Below, one piece after another: positions 22,240 to 31,019 of a stretch of 64,000 nucleotides of DNA. The DNA comes from Doryteuthis pealeii. Lineage: Eukaryota; Mollusca; Cephalopoda; Myopsida; Loliginidae. The position numbers and the translations under genes were made by a program. The stretch covers positions 136,022,061 to 136,086,060 of the forward strand of contig CM042139.1 in the NCBI GenBank assembly GCA_023376005.1, in the 5' to 3' direction. Within the stretch, counting starts at the first letter, position 1. Every line of letters starts with the position of its first letter. A model generated the notes under the pieces. The model was not told where the DNA came from. It made no database searches and saw nothing but the letters and a program-made list of their open reading frames with translations.

Positions 22240-22545
22240 GTTTGATGTCACAATATAGGACTGCCATATCCACACTGATGCGGTTAGAGCTTTCCCTGAA
22301 TCTTTTTTAAGTATTTCCTCTTGTCTGGTAGAGAAAGTCCAAGTTTAGACAAAAATGCCGAGGTTGAGTTGGCAATAAACCCCGACATCCGACCTCAATG
22401 GGAAATACATCCGTTATCCATCCATTTCTGGCGCATTTCACATAGGTCTTCATATTTTTCAAATTCCGCTGATGGGACCAATCCAGTTTTCTTCAAATGG
22501 AACTGTCAACTCAATGATAAAAACTTTCTTTTGAATACCAGACCA
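22240..22545 (-). mobile_element. LINE family 3, C-terminal relic (antisense)
   Basis: On the minus strand, in two or three broken frames, it reads FIIELTVPFEENW-like sequence, EFEKYEDLCEMRQKWMDNG, a CRGFIANSTSAFL-like block and LGLSLPDKRKYLKKIQGK. This is the C-terminal domain ('VV.LELTVP.E.....A...K..KY..L') of a non-LTR retrotransposon lineage. Plus-strand frames over the same DNA are shadows. Confidence 0.65.
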
Positions 22546-22735
22546 AATATATGATGTGTGTTGTGTGTTTACATGGATATGAGTGAATGTATTTATGTAG
22601 ATATTGTATTTATTTAAAATTATTTCATTGAGTATCCATAGAAATGATTTAACCCAGATATTTATATGATTAAAAATGCCTCAACCATATAAGTATTAAG
22701 TATCACCTACCAAAATTTATATATAAAAAAAAAAG

Positions 22736-22852
22736 TCGTTGGGGCGCCTAAAGTCGGTATCAGCCAATCAGCGAGGGAGTATATCCCTTTTCACTTGCGC
22801 TAGACCAAGGAGATTATTTTAGCGTCTGAGGTTGGAGCGCCACACCTACTTT
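22736..22852 (-). mobile_element. tRNA-derived SINE (type 2), 3' half only
   Basis: GTCGTTGGGGCGCCTAAAGT, CAGCGAGGGAGTATATCCC, GCTAGACCAAGGAGATT and TGGAGCGCCACACC are the reverse complement of the 3' part of the SINE at 26272-26518. The tRNA-like head is missing. Confidence 0.85.
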
Positions 22853-22971
22853 ATATAAAGAGGATTAATTGAATTTAATTTGATTTACCTTAGAAATCGT
22901 AAAATTAAAAAAAAAACAAATCTAAAAAAAAAATGTAATAAAGTAATAGTTAATTAGGTGTCTATGTGTGT

Positions 22972-22973
22972 AG

Positions 22974-23013
<40 letters not shown>

Positions 23014-23025
23014 TATATTACTAAA
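22972..23025. repeat. (TA)n microsatellite
   Basis: A TA-rich tract directly abuts the SINE at 23026 and may have grown from its tail. Confidence 0.85.
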
Positions 23026-23295
23026 CCTCTCCACACGGGCAGGATGTGACACAAGGTCAATTTCTTAAGTGGAATTTAACAGGTTTGAATTCAGTTTTCC
23101 TTCTCCTAGACTGCTTACCTAAACAGGTAAAAGAACCCAGTCTGCTCTATTTACACATAGCTGGAGGGAGAGTAATTGGATACATACTTTTCCCAAGGGT
23201 ATTAGCGCTATGTGAAATACAAACAGCCTCATCCAGGATTTGAACTCGGGTCAACAAGTCCATTTCCTGTGACTCTTACCATTCACCATGCACCT
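23026..23295 (-). mobile_element. tRNA-derived SINE (type 1), best-preserved copy
   Basis: Contains, in order, CCTCCACACGGGCAGGATGT, ACAAGGTCAATTTCTTAAG, GGTTTGAATTCAGTTTTCC, AACAGCCTCATCCAGGATTT and GAACTCGGGTCAACAAGTCC. The minus strand gives box-A-like ATGGTGAATGGTAAGAGTC and box-B-like GAGTTCAAATCC about 30 bases apart, so it is a pol III-type SINE read on the minus strand. Confidence 0.85.
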
Positions 23296-23462
23296 TGTAT
23301 GTGTATATATATGTATATGTTTGTATGTGTATATGTGGTTGTATATTGATGTTTGTGTGTGTGTGTGTGTGTGTATATAATATATATATATATTATATAT
23401 TTGTGTCATTTATACATGTGTATATATATATTATGGTGTGTGTGTGTGATTTGGCAGCATTC
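23296..23462. repeat. TG/TA-rich microsatellite region
   Basis: TGTATATG-type words, (TG)n near 23356-23374 and (TA)n near 23375-23400. Apparent ORFs rich in Cys, Val and Tyr are translations of these repeats. Confidence 0.85.
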
Positions 23463-23872
23463 TTTCATTTATACATGTAGAATTAAACAAAAGGCACATC
23501 TCCTGTTTAACAATTTTATTTTTGATCTTTTCTAATTTTCTGTTAGAATATTTCGGTAATTAGAGTGGGGGCATGAATGTAATTTTAGGTGTTGTGAAAT
23601 AGAGCTATTGTCTGTTAAATGGAGGGTTAGACACCTTGACAATGTGGTTGAGGTGAATCCAATGTATGTATTAGCGAAATATCTAATTACCGAAATATTC
23701 TAACGGAAAATACACACATTCTGCACAAAGAAAAAAATAAACAAAAACTCCAATACTAGAAGCTTTATACATAAACAATACAAACCATCCTTAAACAAAA
23801 TTAATTTCCAATACAGTATACTGGAGATGTGCCTTTTGTTTAATTCTACATGTATAAATGTATGTTATATAT
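23463..23872. mobile_element. Fold-back element with outer and inner inverted arms
   Basis: Outer arms (about 23463-23500 and 23826-23872) carry TGTAGAATTAAACAAAAGG with GGAGATG and its reverse complement. Inner arms (about 23540-23567 and 23680-23706) carry GAATATTTCGGTAATTAGA and its reverse complement. The outer arms include the same GAGATGTGCC..TTTGTTTAATTC sequence found at 20890-20920, so it belongs to the same family as 20575-20902. Confidence 0.75.
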
Positions 23873-23905
23873 ATTATATATATATATAATAATTATATAT
23901 ATATG

Positions 23906-24183
23906 GAGGAATATGTGCTTAATTGAAGTCAAACCTAATTTTTTTTAAAGTTAATTCATTAATGATTAATTAGGCGGGATTTAACTACTTAAATGTAAGG
24001 CTAAACAAATCGAGAAAAATCATCTCTGAATGTACATTTCGACCTATTAGTATGTACATTCAGAGATGATTTTTCTCGATTTGTTTAGCCTTATATTTAA
24101 GTAGTTAAATCCCGCCTAATTAATCATTAATGAATTAACTTTCAAAAAAATTAGGTTTGACTTCAATTAAGCACATATTCTCC
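23906..24183. repeat. Near-perfect palindrome, 132-bp arms, 14-bp spacer
   Basis: 23906-24037 and 24052-24183 are reverse complements with only a handful of differences. The arm contains ATCATTAATGAATTAACTT and CTCGATTTGTTTAGCC, which also appear, single-copy, in the 3' part of the SINE at 25950-26245. The palindrome is thus two SINE tails head to head. It would form a hairpin in RNA transcribed through this intron. Confidence 0.9.
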
Positions 24184-24394
24184 CAAATATAGTCGGCTGA
24201 AAATAGCCATATTTGTTTACATTTATTATATATATTATATATAATATATATATATATATATTATATTATATATTATTCAATTGCTGTTTTAACTTCTCTA
24301 TTGCAGTGACATATTTAAATTATTCAAAACTGTTCATAAACATATAAAAAACCCAGAGCAATGATAATAGTAGTAATAGTGAAAAAGTGTTAAG
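24184..24394. repeat. (TA)n-rich spacer
   Basis: TA tracts at about 24226-24275, then AT-rich DNA with no gene. Confidence 0.75.
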
Positions 24395-24562
24395 GGTCTA
24401 CCATGTTTTCAATCTAAGTGATCTATCAGGACCCTAACCTTATTCTTGACTAAGTTAATCTCATTGCTTAGTTAACTAAATAATGACATCAACTTAATCA
24501 AGAATAAGGTAGGGCCTGATGAGATCATTTAGATTGAAACCATGGTTGACCCATGGCTCTTT
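24395..24562. mobile_element. Palindromic MITE-like element (copy 1)
   Basis: The left arm reads GGGTCTACCATG ... CCTTATTCTTGACTAAGTT; the right arm reads ACTTAATCAAGAATAAGG ... CCATGGTTGACCC in reverse complement, with a short AT-rich turn. The same palindrome with the same flanks recurs at 25632-25808. Confidence 0.8.
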
Positions 24563-24601
24563 TCTACTTTAACATTTACTACTATTCTATCTTTATATAT
24601 A

Positions 24602-25235
24602 CTAGCAAATATATGCACCCTCCGGGTGCAAGTATTTTAAGTTCTAATGTAATAAATATCATATTAAATTAGAAAGGTTAATGAACTGATAAGAATGCAA
24701 ATAAAATATTTGGAACAGAGGGGGTATAATCGAAAAATAGAACAACTTTGAAACTAACTCTTCCATCATTTTCCGTTACTCCCGTCTTTCATTGGTAAAT
24801 TTTCCTAATTTAACTATTTTGTTAAAATAGGAAGTAAAGAATAATATTACAGTTTTTATTCTTGTTAATGGAATTCTTTTAAGATTTATCTCAGAGATTT
24901 TTGCTCATATTCAATAAGATAAAACCAAACAATTAGAAATCAATAATACCAGACACATATTTATTAAAATCAAATTTTTAAGATCAATATGCAAATTACC
25001 CTTCCCATTCACACTGTAAACTGCTATTTTGATGAATATATAAATACAATTGTATGTTATTAGTATGTAGATATTGTCAACAGACTTAATGATGTAAAAC
25101 AATTTTATTAATAATTGAGGTTCAAATAAAAATTAAATCATGGAGAATATGATGTAAATAACAAAGGGAATTGTAACTTGTATAGTAATATAGTTTCGGT
25201 TACAGATAGACAAACCCACAATTTCCATTATAATA

Positions 25236-25238
<3 letters not shown>
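24602..25238 (-). mobile_element. Non-autonomous Helitron
   Basis: Read on the minus strand it starts TCTTATTATAATGG after an A (25238) and ends CTAG before a T (24602). A 7-bp hairpin (TGCACCC, 3-base loop, GGGTGCA at 24614-24630) lies 8-9 bases inside that end. This is the classic Helitron form: 5' TC, 3' hairpin plus CTRR, insertion between A and T without target duplication. It is homologous along its length to 40425-40952. It contains no Rep/helicase frame. Confidence 0.8.

Positions 25239-25276
<38 letters not shown>
25239..25276. repeat. (TA)n microsatellite
   Basis: An almost pure TA tract next to the Helitron 5' end. Confidence 0.9.
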
Positions 25277-25279
<3 letters not shown>

Positions 25280-25428
25280 AAAAGTGTAACAATTTTATTT
25301 GTGATTTTTTTCAAATTTCTGTCCAACTTTTTAATATTTGGGTGGAATTCGTGGATTAGTCCACCATTTATATTATTATATTAGTTGGCCAGAAAACTTC
25401 AAAAAATCACAAATAAAATTGTTACACT
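25277..25428. mobile_element. Fold-back element (third member of local family)
   Basis: AAAGTGTAACAATTTTATTT ... CAAATTTCTGTCCAACTTTT on the left pairs with AGTTGGCCAGAAAACTTC ... AAATAAAATTGTTACACTTT on the right. GGGTGGAATTCGTGGATTAG in the middle is shared with the element at 20575. Confidence 0.8.
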
Positions 25429-25469
25429 TTCCCTATCAATTCTCTTCTTTCTAGCCTCACATCCATATG

Positions 25470-25470
<1 letters not shown>

Positions 25471-25515
<45 letters not shown>
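25471..25515. repeat. (TA)n microsatellite
   Basis: TA tract adjoining TATAGTATAGTATAC. Confidence 0.85.
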
Positions 25516-25516
<1 letters not shown>

Positions 25517-25631
25517 TAGTATACAATTGCGGTTTTATTTTCTGTTGCAATGGCTTTAGTAAGTTATCCAAAAGTGGTCAATATATGAAAACATTGAACA
25601 ATAATAATAATAGTAATAATAATAGTGGAAA

Positions 25632-25808
25632 AAAGCTATGAGTCTACCATGGTTTCGATCTAATGATCTCATCAGGACTCTACCTTATTCTTGATTAAGT
25701 TAATGTCATTGCTTAGTTTAGTAAGTAATGACATCAACTTAGTCAAGATTAAGGTAGAATCCCGATGAGATCATTTAGATCGAAACCATGGTAGACCCAT
25801 AGCTCTTT
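25632..25808. mobile_element. Palindromic MITE-like element (copy 2)
   Basis: Arms of about 75-80 bp (GAGTCTACCATGGTTTCGAT ... TTGATTAAGTT and its complement ending ATCGAAACCATGGTAGACCC) around a short spacer CTTAGTTTAGTAAG. It is less diverged between arms than copy 1 and is flanked by AGTGGAAAAAAGCTATG / ATAGCTCTTTTCCACT, which extends the dyad. Confidence 0.85.
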
Positions 25809-25949
25809 TCCACTATCAATACTATTATTATATATATCGTCGGCCTTCGCCATTTCAAACAGATTGTTTGTACACTTCATACTGTCATGCCATAAGTCAC
25901 CCAAAAAGTGCGATATACATATAAGTTTTAAATGAACAAGAAATTCTGG

Positions 25950-26245
25950 GGAAGCCAGCTAGTGTAATGGTTAGAATGTCCACCTGCAGTCTGACAGGTA
26001 GGGTTTGAATCACGCACAAAGCACTACCCTGTCAGCTCTGCTGATGAGGCCTAATAGGCTGAAATGTACATACAGAGATCGACTTTTTCTCGATTTGTTT
26101 ACGCTTTACATTAAAACGATATGCACGCCTACTTCATTTAGTTATAATTAATTAATTAACAAGAATTAGGTATGACTTTAATTAAGCACATAATCTCCAC
26201 AAATTGTCAGCCTTCGCCATTTCAAACACATTGTTTGACTACTTC
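25950..26245 (+). mobile_element. tRNA-derived SINE (type 6)
   Basis: The head CTAGTGTAATGGTTAGAATG (box A region) and GGTAGGGTTTGAATCACG (box B) are spaced as in a tRNA. The body continues GATGAGGCCTAATAGGCTGA, then CTCGATTTGTTTACGC, and ends in a tail shared with the palindrome at 23906-24183. A partial tail is also visible at 25838-25900. Confidence 0.8.
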
Positions 26246-26271
26246 ATATATATATATAATATTATATATTA

Positions 26272-26518
26272 TAGGGCCGGGTAGTTCACTCGTAGAGCGT
26301 TCGGCTAGAAACCACAAGGTTCCTAGTTCGATACCGGTGCTCGCCAACTCAGCGTTATGAGTAGCACAGGGATCTGTGCGGTAAAGTAAGGAGCTGATGG
26401 TAGGTGTGGCGCTCCACCTCAGATGCCAAAAACAATCTCCTTGGTCTAGCGCTAGTGAAAAGGGGATAGACTCCCTCGCTGATTGGCTGATACCGACATT
26501 AGGCACCCCGACGACTTT
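26272..26518 (+). mobile_element. tRNA-derived SINE (type 2), best copy
   Basis: Starts GGGCCGGGTAGTTCACTCGT with AGAGCGTTCGGCTAG (box A side), then TTCCTAGTTCGATACCGG (box B), and a conserved body through GGTCTAGCGCTAGTGAAAAG to CCGACGACTTTTAT, followed by a (TA)n tail. Colinear relatives: 18268-18512, 22736-22852, 46873-47068. It ends about 170 bp before the host exon at 26692. Confidence 0.9.
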
Positions 26519-26691
26519 TATTATATATATATATTATATATAATTGATTAGTATTTCTGAAATTTCAAAGATAATTTCTGAAAGTTTAACTGTAAATTGA
26601 TACAAAAATATCAATAATTTACTTTCATATCTTTTAATTTCTTTTAATTTCTTGAATAACATGATTATATTTTTTTCTTTTTTCTTTTCAG

Positions 26692-26772
26692 CTGTCTTTA
26701 GTTTCTTTGTCATTATTTACAACCCTGTTTGACTTGAACTGTGAAGATGTTATGTTTCAACTTGTGTGTCAA
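26692..26772 (+). CDS. FHF-complex HOOK-interacting protein, exon (middle)
   Basis: A long pyrimidine tract ending CTTTTCAG (26691) precedes it and GTAAGTAT follows from 26773. The 27 codons read LSLVSLSLFTTLFDLNCED then VMFQLVCQ, the hallmark 'LSLF..L..L.CEDVM.QLV' helix of FAM160/RAI16-like proteins. It continues naturally into the next exon at 43919 (YLIPCTHVMISQKRAV). These proteins bind HOOK and FTS, forming the FHF complex that ties dynein to membrane cargo. I cannot tell FHIP1 from FHIP2 with this much sequence. As written the exon is in phase 0 at both ends whereas its neighbours are in phase 2, so either one-base errors sit at both edges or the gene is damaged. Confidence 0.8.
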
Positions 26773-26824
26773 GTAAGTATCTTCTTACTCATTCTTTCAT
26801 ACATATTGATCTCCATCTTTCTAA
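26773..26824 (+). promoter_or_regulatory. 5' splice donor and intron start
   Basis: GTAAGTAT immediately after the middle FHIP exon is a near-consensus donor; the matching acceptor proposed is TTATTTCAG ending at 43918, giving a 17.1-kb intron. Confidence 0.7.
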
Positions 26825-27039
26825 CACATGTGGGCATGCCTACAAAGTCAGAAAACAGCACTGCTCACGTGACTTTCGGAAACATTTTTTCATGCTCAGA
26901 ATTTCGAGGCAGGGAATAAGCTGCCTGCATCCGTTGTGGGCTGCCGAAACACTGCATCTTTCAAAGCCTCCATGCTTCCTGTAGTCTGCCAACACTATAC
27001 CTGATACCCCTCTCCACACACATATGCACGCACGTGCAC
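26825..27039 (+). mobile_element. LINE family 4 (CR1-like), C-terminal end
   Basis: In one to two frames it reads GHAYKVRKQHCSRDFRKHFF then, after changes, a 'LPASVVGCR..ASFKACML'-like stretch. This is the usual C-terminus ('R..FFS.RV...WN.LP..VV....+.FK..L') of CR1/jockey-type LINE proteins. The 3' UTR follows and merges into the tandem array that begins at about 27040. It is a 5'-truncated insertion 50 bp inside the host intron. Confidence 0.65.
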
Positions 27040-27806
27040 ACTACATGTATATACTACTGTACACTGTTCATGTTCCTCACACTAATACATTATTCTATGT
27101 ACTAGACATGAGACTTTGATGAGTTGTGGTGCACCTAGCACTGTACACATACATGTATATTATTACTGTATGCTATTCCTGTTCCTGACACTAATACATT
27201 ATTCTCTGTACTAGACATGAGACTTTGATGAGTTGTGGTGCACCTGAGCACTGTACACATACATGTATATTATTACTGTATGCTATTCATGTTCCTGACA
27301 CTAATACATTATTCTCTGTACTAGACATGAGACTTTGATGAGTTGTGTGCACCTGAGCACTGTACACTACATGTATATTATTACTGTATGCTATTCAGGT
27401 TCCTGACACTAATACATTATTCTCTGTACTAGACATGAGACTTTGATGAGTTGTGGTGCACCTGAGCACTGTACACATACATGTATATTATTACTGTATG
27501 CTATCATGTTCCTGACACTAATACATTATTCTCTGTACTAGACATGAGACTTTGATGAGTTGTGGTGCACCTGAGCACTGTACACATACATGTATATTAT
27601 TACTGTATGCTATTCAGGTTCCTGACACTAATACATTATTCTGTGTACTAGACTGAGACTTTGATGAGTTGTGATGCACCTGAGCACTGTACACATACAT
27701 GTATATTATTACTGTATGCTATTCAGGTTCCTGACACTAATACATTATTCTATGTACTAGACATGAGCTTTGATGAGTTGTGGTGCACCTGAGCACTGTA
27801 CACAAT
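27040..27806 (+). repeat. 109-bp minisatellite, 7 units, from LINE 3' UTR
   Basis: The marker word GAGACTTTGATGAG recurs at 27110, 27219, 27329, 27437, 27546, 27655 and (one base short) 27765, a period of 108-110 bp. Units share ACTGTACACATACATGTATA, TGACACTAATACATTATTC and TTGTGGTGCACCTGAGC and differ by a few single bases. The last unit runs into CACAATAAATTTCATTATTATT, the apparent LINE 3' tail. The array therefore lies between LINE coding end and LINE tail. Confidence 0.95.
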
Positions 27807-27823
27807 AAATTTCATTATTATTA

Positions 27824-30074
27824 TCTATTATTATACTAAAGCTGAGTTTATCAACCTTCGCCAGCTAAAGGATTTTTTTCTATTTATGTCATGGACACAA
27901 TATTTATACTTAGATATTCCTTGGTTTTAGCACTACCCTGTGTTTGAAAAAAAATTCAGTTTAATTGGTTTTAATAGGCGTAATTAGCAATTAAGTCAAC
28001 AACGACCAATCCTGTCTTGGATTATATATGACTCTCTTCCATTCCCTGTATATGTCAGTTAAGGGGAGAAGGGAGAGCTCACAGCCACAGTATAGTTTTA
28101 TTAGTAAAAAATCCAGCAGTCAGGGATACCCCCCCCCCACACCCACTAACCCTCTGTAGATTCACCCACTTCCCTTTCTCCAGGCGAATCTTATTCATAT
28201 GAGCAAACGTTGACCCCCCCACCATTTAACTAAAACAAACTAAAAGAATACATTGCTGAATAACGTGCTAACAACCTCATTCAAATTAGATAATTCCTTG
28301 ATTTTTGGTAATTTATCTATCTTAAATCTAAAACGGTACAAGTTTTTCATTACTAATTAGTGAATCAATCAACTTATTTGGTAAGTAGATAAATTGTCTT
28401 TGTTTCTCTTTTCCGAAAAATTAAAATAAATTAAGCTGCGAAATAATTCAAATCAGCTTATTTTTTTATAAAATCAAGATTTGTGGGTTAAACTTCGCAA
28501 ATCGTCGTCAAAATTAAAACTGAAACTTATTTGAACAGTTTAACTACAGCTATGAATGAACTTTTTGGTGAATTGGGTTACGGTTTAGGGGTTTGGGGAT
28601 TAAGGTTGTTTTTAATTACGTATTGCTTACAAAACAACAACAAAAAAACCCCAAATTACTATACATTTAATTGACCATTGAAATTAATTATTGAATCCAA
28701 TGGTAGACACATTCATCTCAGTTGTTTGTATTATTGCAATGTATAATTTCAAATAAAAATGTTCTTTAAAAAATTATTTTTTCAACATTAAATGTATAAG
28801 TAATGTGTTTTTAAGAAATATGTAATTAAAAACAACATTAACCCCTAAACCGTAACCGATTCGCAAAAAAAAGTTAATTCATGCACTGTAGTTAAACTGT
28901 CATATATCACCAAATAAGTTTCCATTTTAATTTTGACGACGATTTGCAAGTTAAACCGATTTACGATGTTTTGAAGTTAAAAACTGGATGAATTAAATGA
29001 GTAAAAAAAAACACACACACACAAACAAACCAATGCCTTTTTATAGTAACTAAGTTTTTGTCGGTAATGTTAATATATACTTCTTATAAAAAAATTATTA
29101 TGTGTCTACAGTTTTTAATACAAAACAAATCAAAAGTTTATTAGAAAATAAGTTGATTTAAATTAAATTGTCAGCTACAACAATTTATTTACTAAAATAA
29201 TAGGTAAATGAAATTATTAGTAAGCCATACAGTCTCACTAATAATTTCATACCTATTCCTTTAGTAAATAAATTATTTCCTTTACTTTAATTGCCATTTA
29301 CATTTAATTCTACTTAAATTCATTTAAATGTCTGCTTAATTGTTAAAAATATTTTAAAACGTCAATAAAAAATGGAAAATTAACTATTTAATGTTTTCTT
29401 TTATGTTTAATATAAAGAACAATTCCAAGTGTTAGAAAAAGAAACCTTATTTTAGATACATAGAGTAATAAGTTTTGAAGAAAAACTCGATTGAAAATGT
29501 ACCCTCCCCTTTTTAAGCAGAAAAAATATCGAAGTATAATTTTTTCTTTTATAAGATAATAGCCAATTAAATAATTATCGAAATGAGTAAAAAAAAATCT
29601 CCAAAAAATTAATTATTTATTATTTTTTTACATTTCATTTTTCAATTTTGGGTACTTATTTTCTCATAGAACAGCAACCGTAAAAAATTTTTTTGTTTCT
29701 ATTCATAAGTTCGGTCTTTTATCTCATTATTTATACTGTAATTAGTACATTATATGACCAACTCGAAACAATTTTACGCCTCAGCATAAGGGGGGGTCAA
29801 AATTAAGTGACCTGAAAAAATAGAAAGTTTTGAAATAAAATAAATGATGCATTATAAAGATTATTCTTTGATAAATAAACACTAAAAGTTCATTAAAATC
29901 CGATAATTCCCTGATATTTTGTAAATTATATTCTCTAAGGGGGGGGGTCTAAAGATATTTTGTTAAAAACGCATTTTAGGCTCAATTTGCCAGTCCTATA
30001 ATATTATTATGTGATTTTTTCCAACAATCTAAACTGAGCACAATGGGTGACCCAGCGGGTCATGTATTTTCTAG
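27824..30074 (+). mobile_element. Non-autonomous Helitron, 2.25 kb
   Basis: Starts TCTATTATTATACTAAAGC after an A and ends CTAG (30071-30074) before a T. A TGACCC-AGC-GGGTCA hairpin sits at 30048-30062, eight bases from the end. It sits inside the (ATT)n tail of the LINE at 26825. The interior has no Rep/helicase frame and carries two inverted-repeat inserts (28480-28970, and 29183-29278 with about 40-bp arms). Part of its right half (29480-29960) recurs inverted at 36545-36990. The 5' end is less certain than the 3' end. Confidence 0.7.
28480..28970. repeat. Inverted repeat inside the Helitron
   Basis: CGCAAATCGTCGTCAAAATT ... GGTTACGGTTTAGGGG on the left pairs with CCCCTAAACCGTAACC ... AATTTTGACGACGATTTGC on the right; arms are about 130-150 bp around a 180-bp centre. 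Confidence 0.75.
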
Positions 30075-30076
30075 TT

Positions 30077-30549
30077 ATTTATATATATTGCTCATTTATA
30101 GATATATGTCCAGATGAACTTACAAAAATAAAACAATTAACAACAAAGTAAATATATATACACACATTCACTACCACCAGGCTGAATTAACACAAGGTCT
30201 TTTTTTTACGAAGCATCCAGCTAGGATCCAACTCATGATTCAGTAATAATGGATCTGCGAGACTAACTTTTTAAAATCCCTCCTCTACTCTGGTGACACT
30301 TGGTAGCTACTTCTAGCACGTAATAAAGGGCAGTTGTGTGTATGTATGTATGTCTGGGGAAAACTACAAAAATAAAACAATTAATGGCAATGTAAATATA
30401 TATACATATTCACTATCACCAGAGCTTGCATTTTGAAATTCAAGAAGATTATATATAAAATTTGAATAGTATCGACATAGATTTTTTTTTTTTTTTTTTT
30501 TTTGCATTTAGTATTTTGAATAGAAACATTGATTTTGCTTATCAGAGTT
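30077..30549. other. Intron DNA up to assembly gap; poly-T
   Basis: Contains two related stretches (ACAAAAATAAAACAATTAA at about 30123 and 30368) and a pure T run at 30482-30503. The block GGATCCAACTCATGATTCAG then TAATAATGGATCTGCGAGAC recurs at 37530-37575. No gene seen. Confidence 0.6.
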
Positions 30550-30559
30550 NNNNNNNNNN
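30550..30559. other. Assembly gap (10 N)
   Basis: Ten N characters, a fixed-size placeholder. The sequence right after it (ATTACTAAAGATAGAAATAA) is the start of segment B and matches the seamless A-B junction of the other copy at 59545. Confidence 1.
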
Positions 30560-30638
30560 ATTACTAAAGATAGAAATAAAAGTTTAAAATATAAAGTATA
30601 TTAAAATATATGACGAGAAATAATACTTAAATATCGAC

Positions 30639-30670
<32 letters not shown>

Positions 30671-30699
30671 TAATAATAATAATAATAATATAATAATAA
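30639..30699. repeat. (AAT)n microsatellite
   Basis: AAT units with two short interruptions, at the left of segment B. Confidence 0.9.
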
Positions 30700-30715
30700 A
30701 ACAAGAAATAAAAAG

Positions 30716-30830
30716 GAGACCCCCGTAGCCTAGTGGCTAACTTCCTGGACTGCGACATTGTAGTAAGCGAGTTCGAACTCCAGTGACACTATTACGTTCA
30801 CTTTCGGAATAATACGTTGGAAAATGTATG
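30716..30830 (+). mobile_element. tRNA-derived SINE head (type 3)
   Basis: GTAGCCTAGTGGCTAACTTC gives a box A, and GCGAGTTCGAACTCCAGTG gives a box B at tRNA-like spacing. The downstream body is not tRNA-like and there is no proper acceptor stem, so this is a SINE head rather than a tRNA gene. The copy in segment B2 is at 59698-59810; a decayed one is at 34085-34165. Confidence 0.8.
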
Positions 30831-31019
30831 AAGCTTTCAATCCCAGATATGATTTAATTATTACTACTACTGTTATTCTACAATGTTGGCTTTGGCATTA
30901 ACTAACCCAGGAATGTTTATATGCCTTGAAAACAAAAAACCAAACAAAACAAACCGGGAAAGCATAACCACATATACAAATGTTAATATTCATTACACAC
31001 CTTGTGAATGTTTTCACCA

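Noticed and set aside
22321..22554. 77-codon plus-strand ORF
   Set aside because: The opposite strand encodes a recognisable LINE C-terminus, so this is its shadow.
26272..26345. Possible tRNA gene
   Set aside because: Box A- and B-like sequences are present, but the acceptor stem does not close and the same body follows in three other copies, so it is a SINE head.
27040..27806. CRISPR array
   Set aside because: Regular repeats but no unique spacers: the whole 109-bp unit is repeated, and the host is an animal.
30716..30795. Possible tRNA gene
   Set aside because: Clear box B but no complete cloverleaf; related copies share a non-tRNA body. Treated as SINE.
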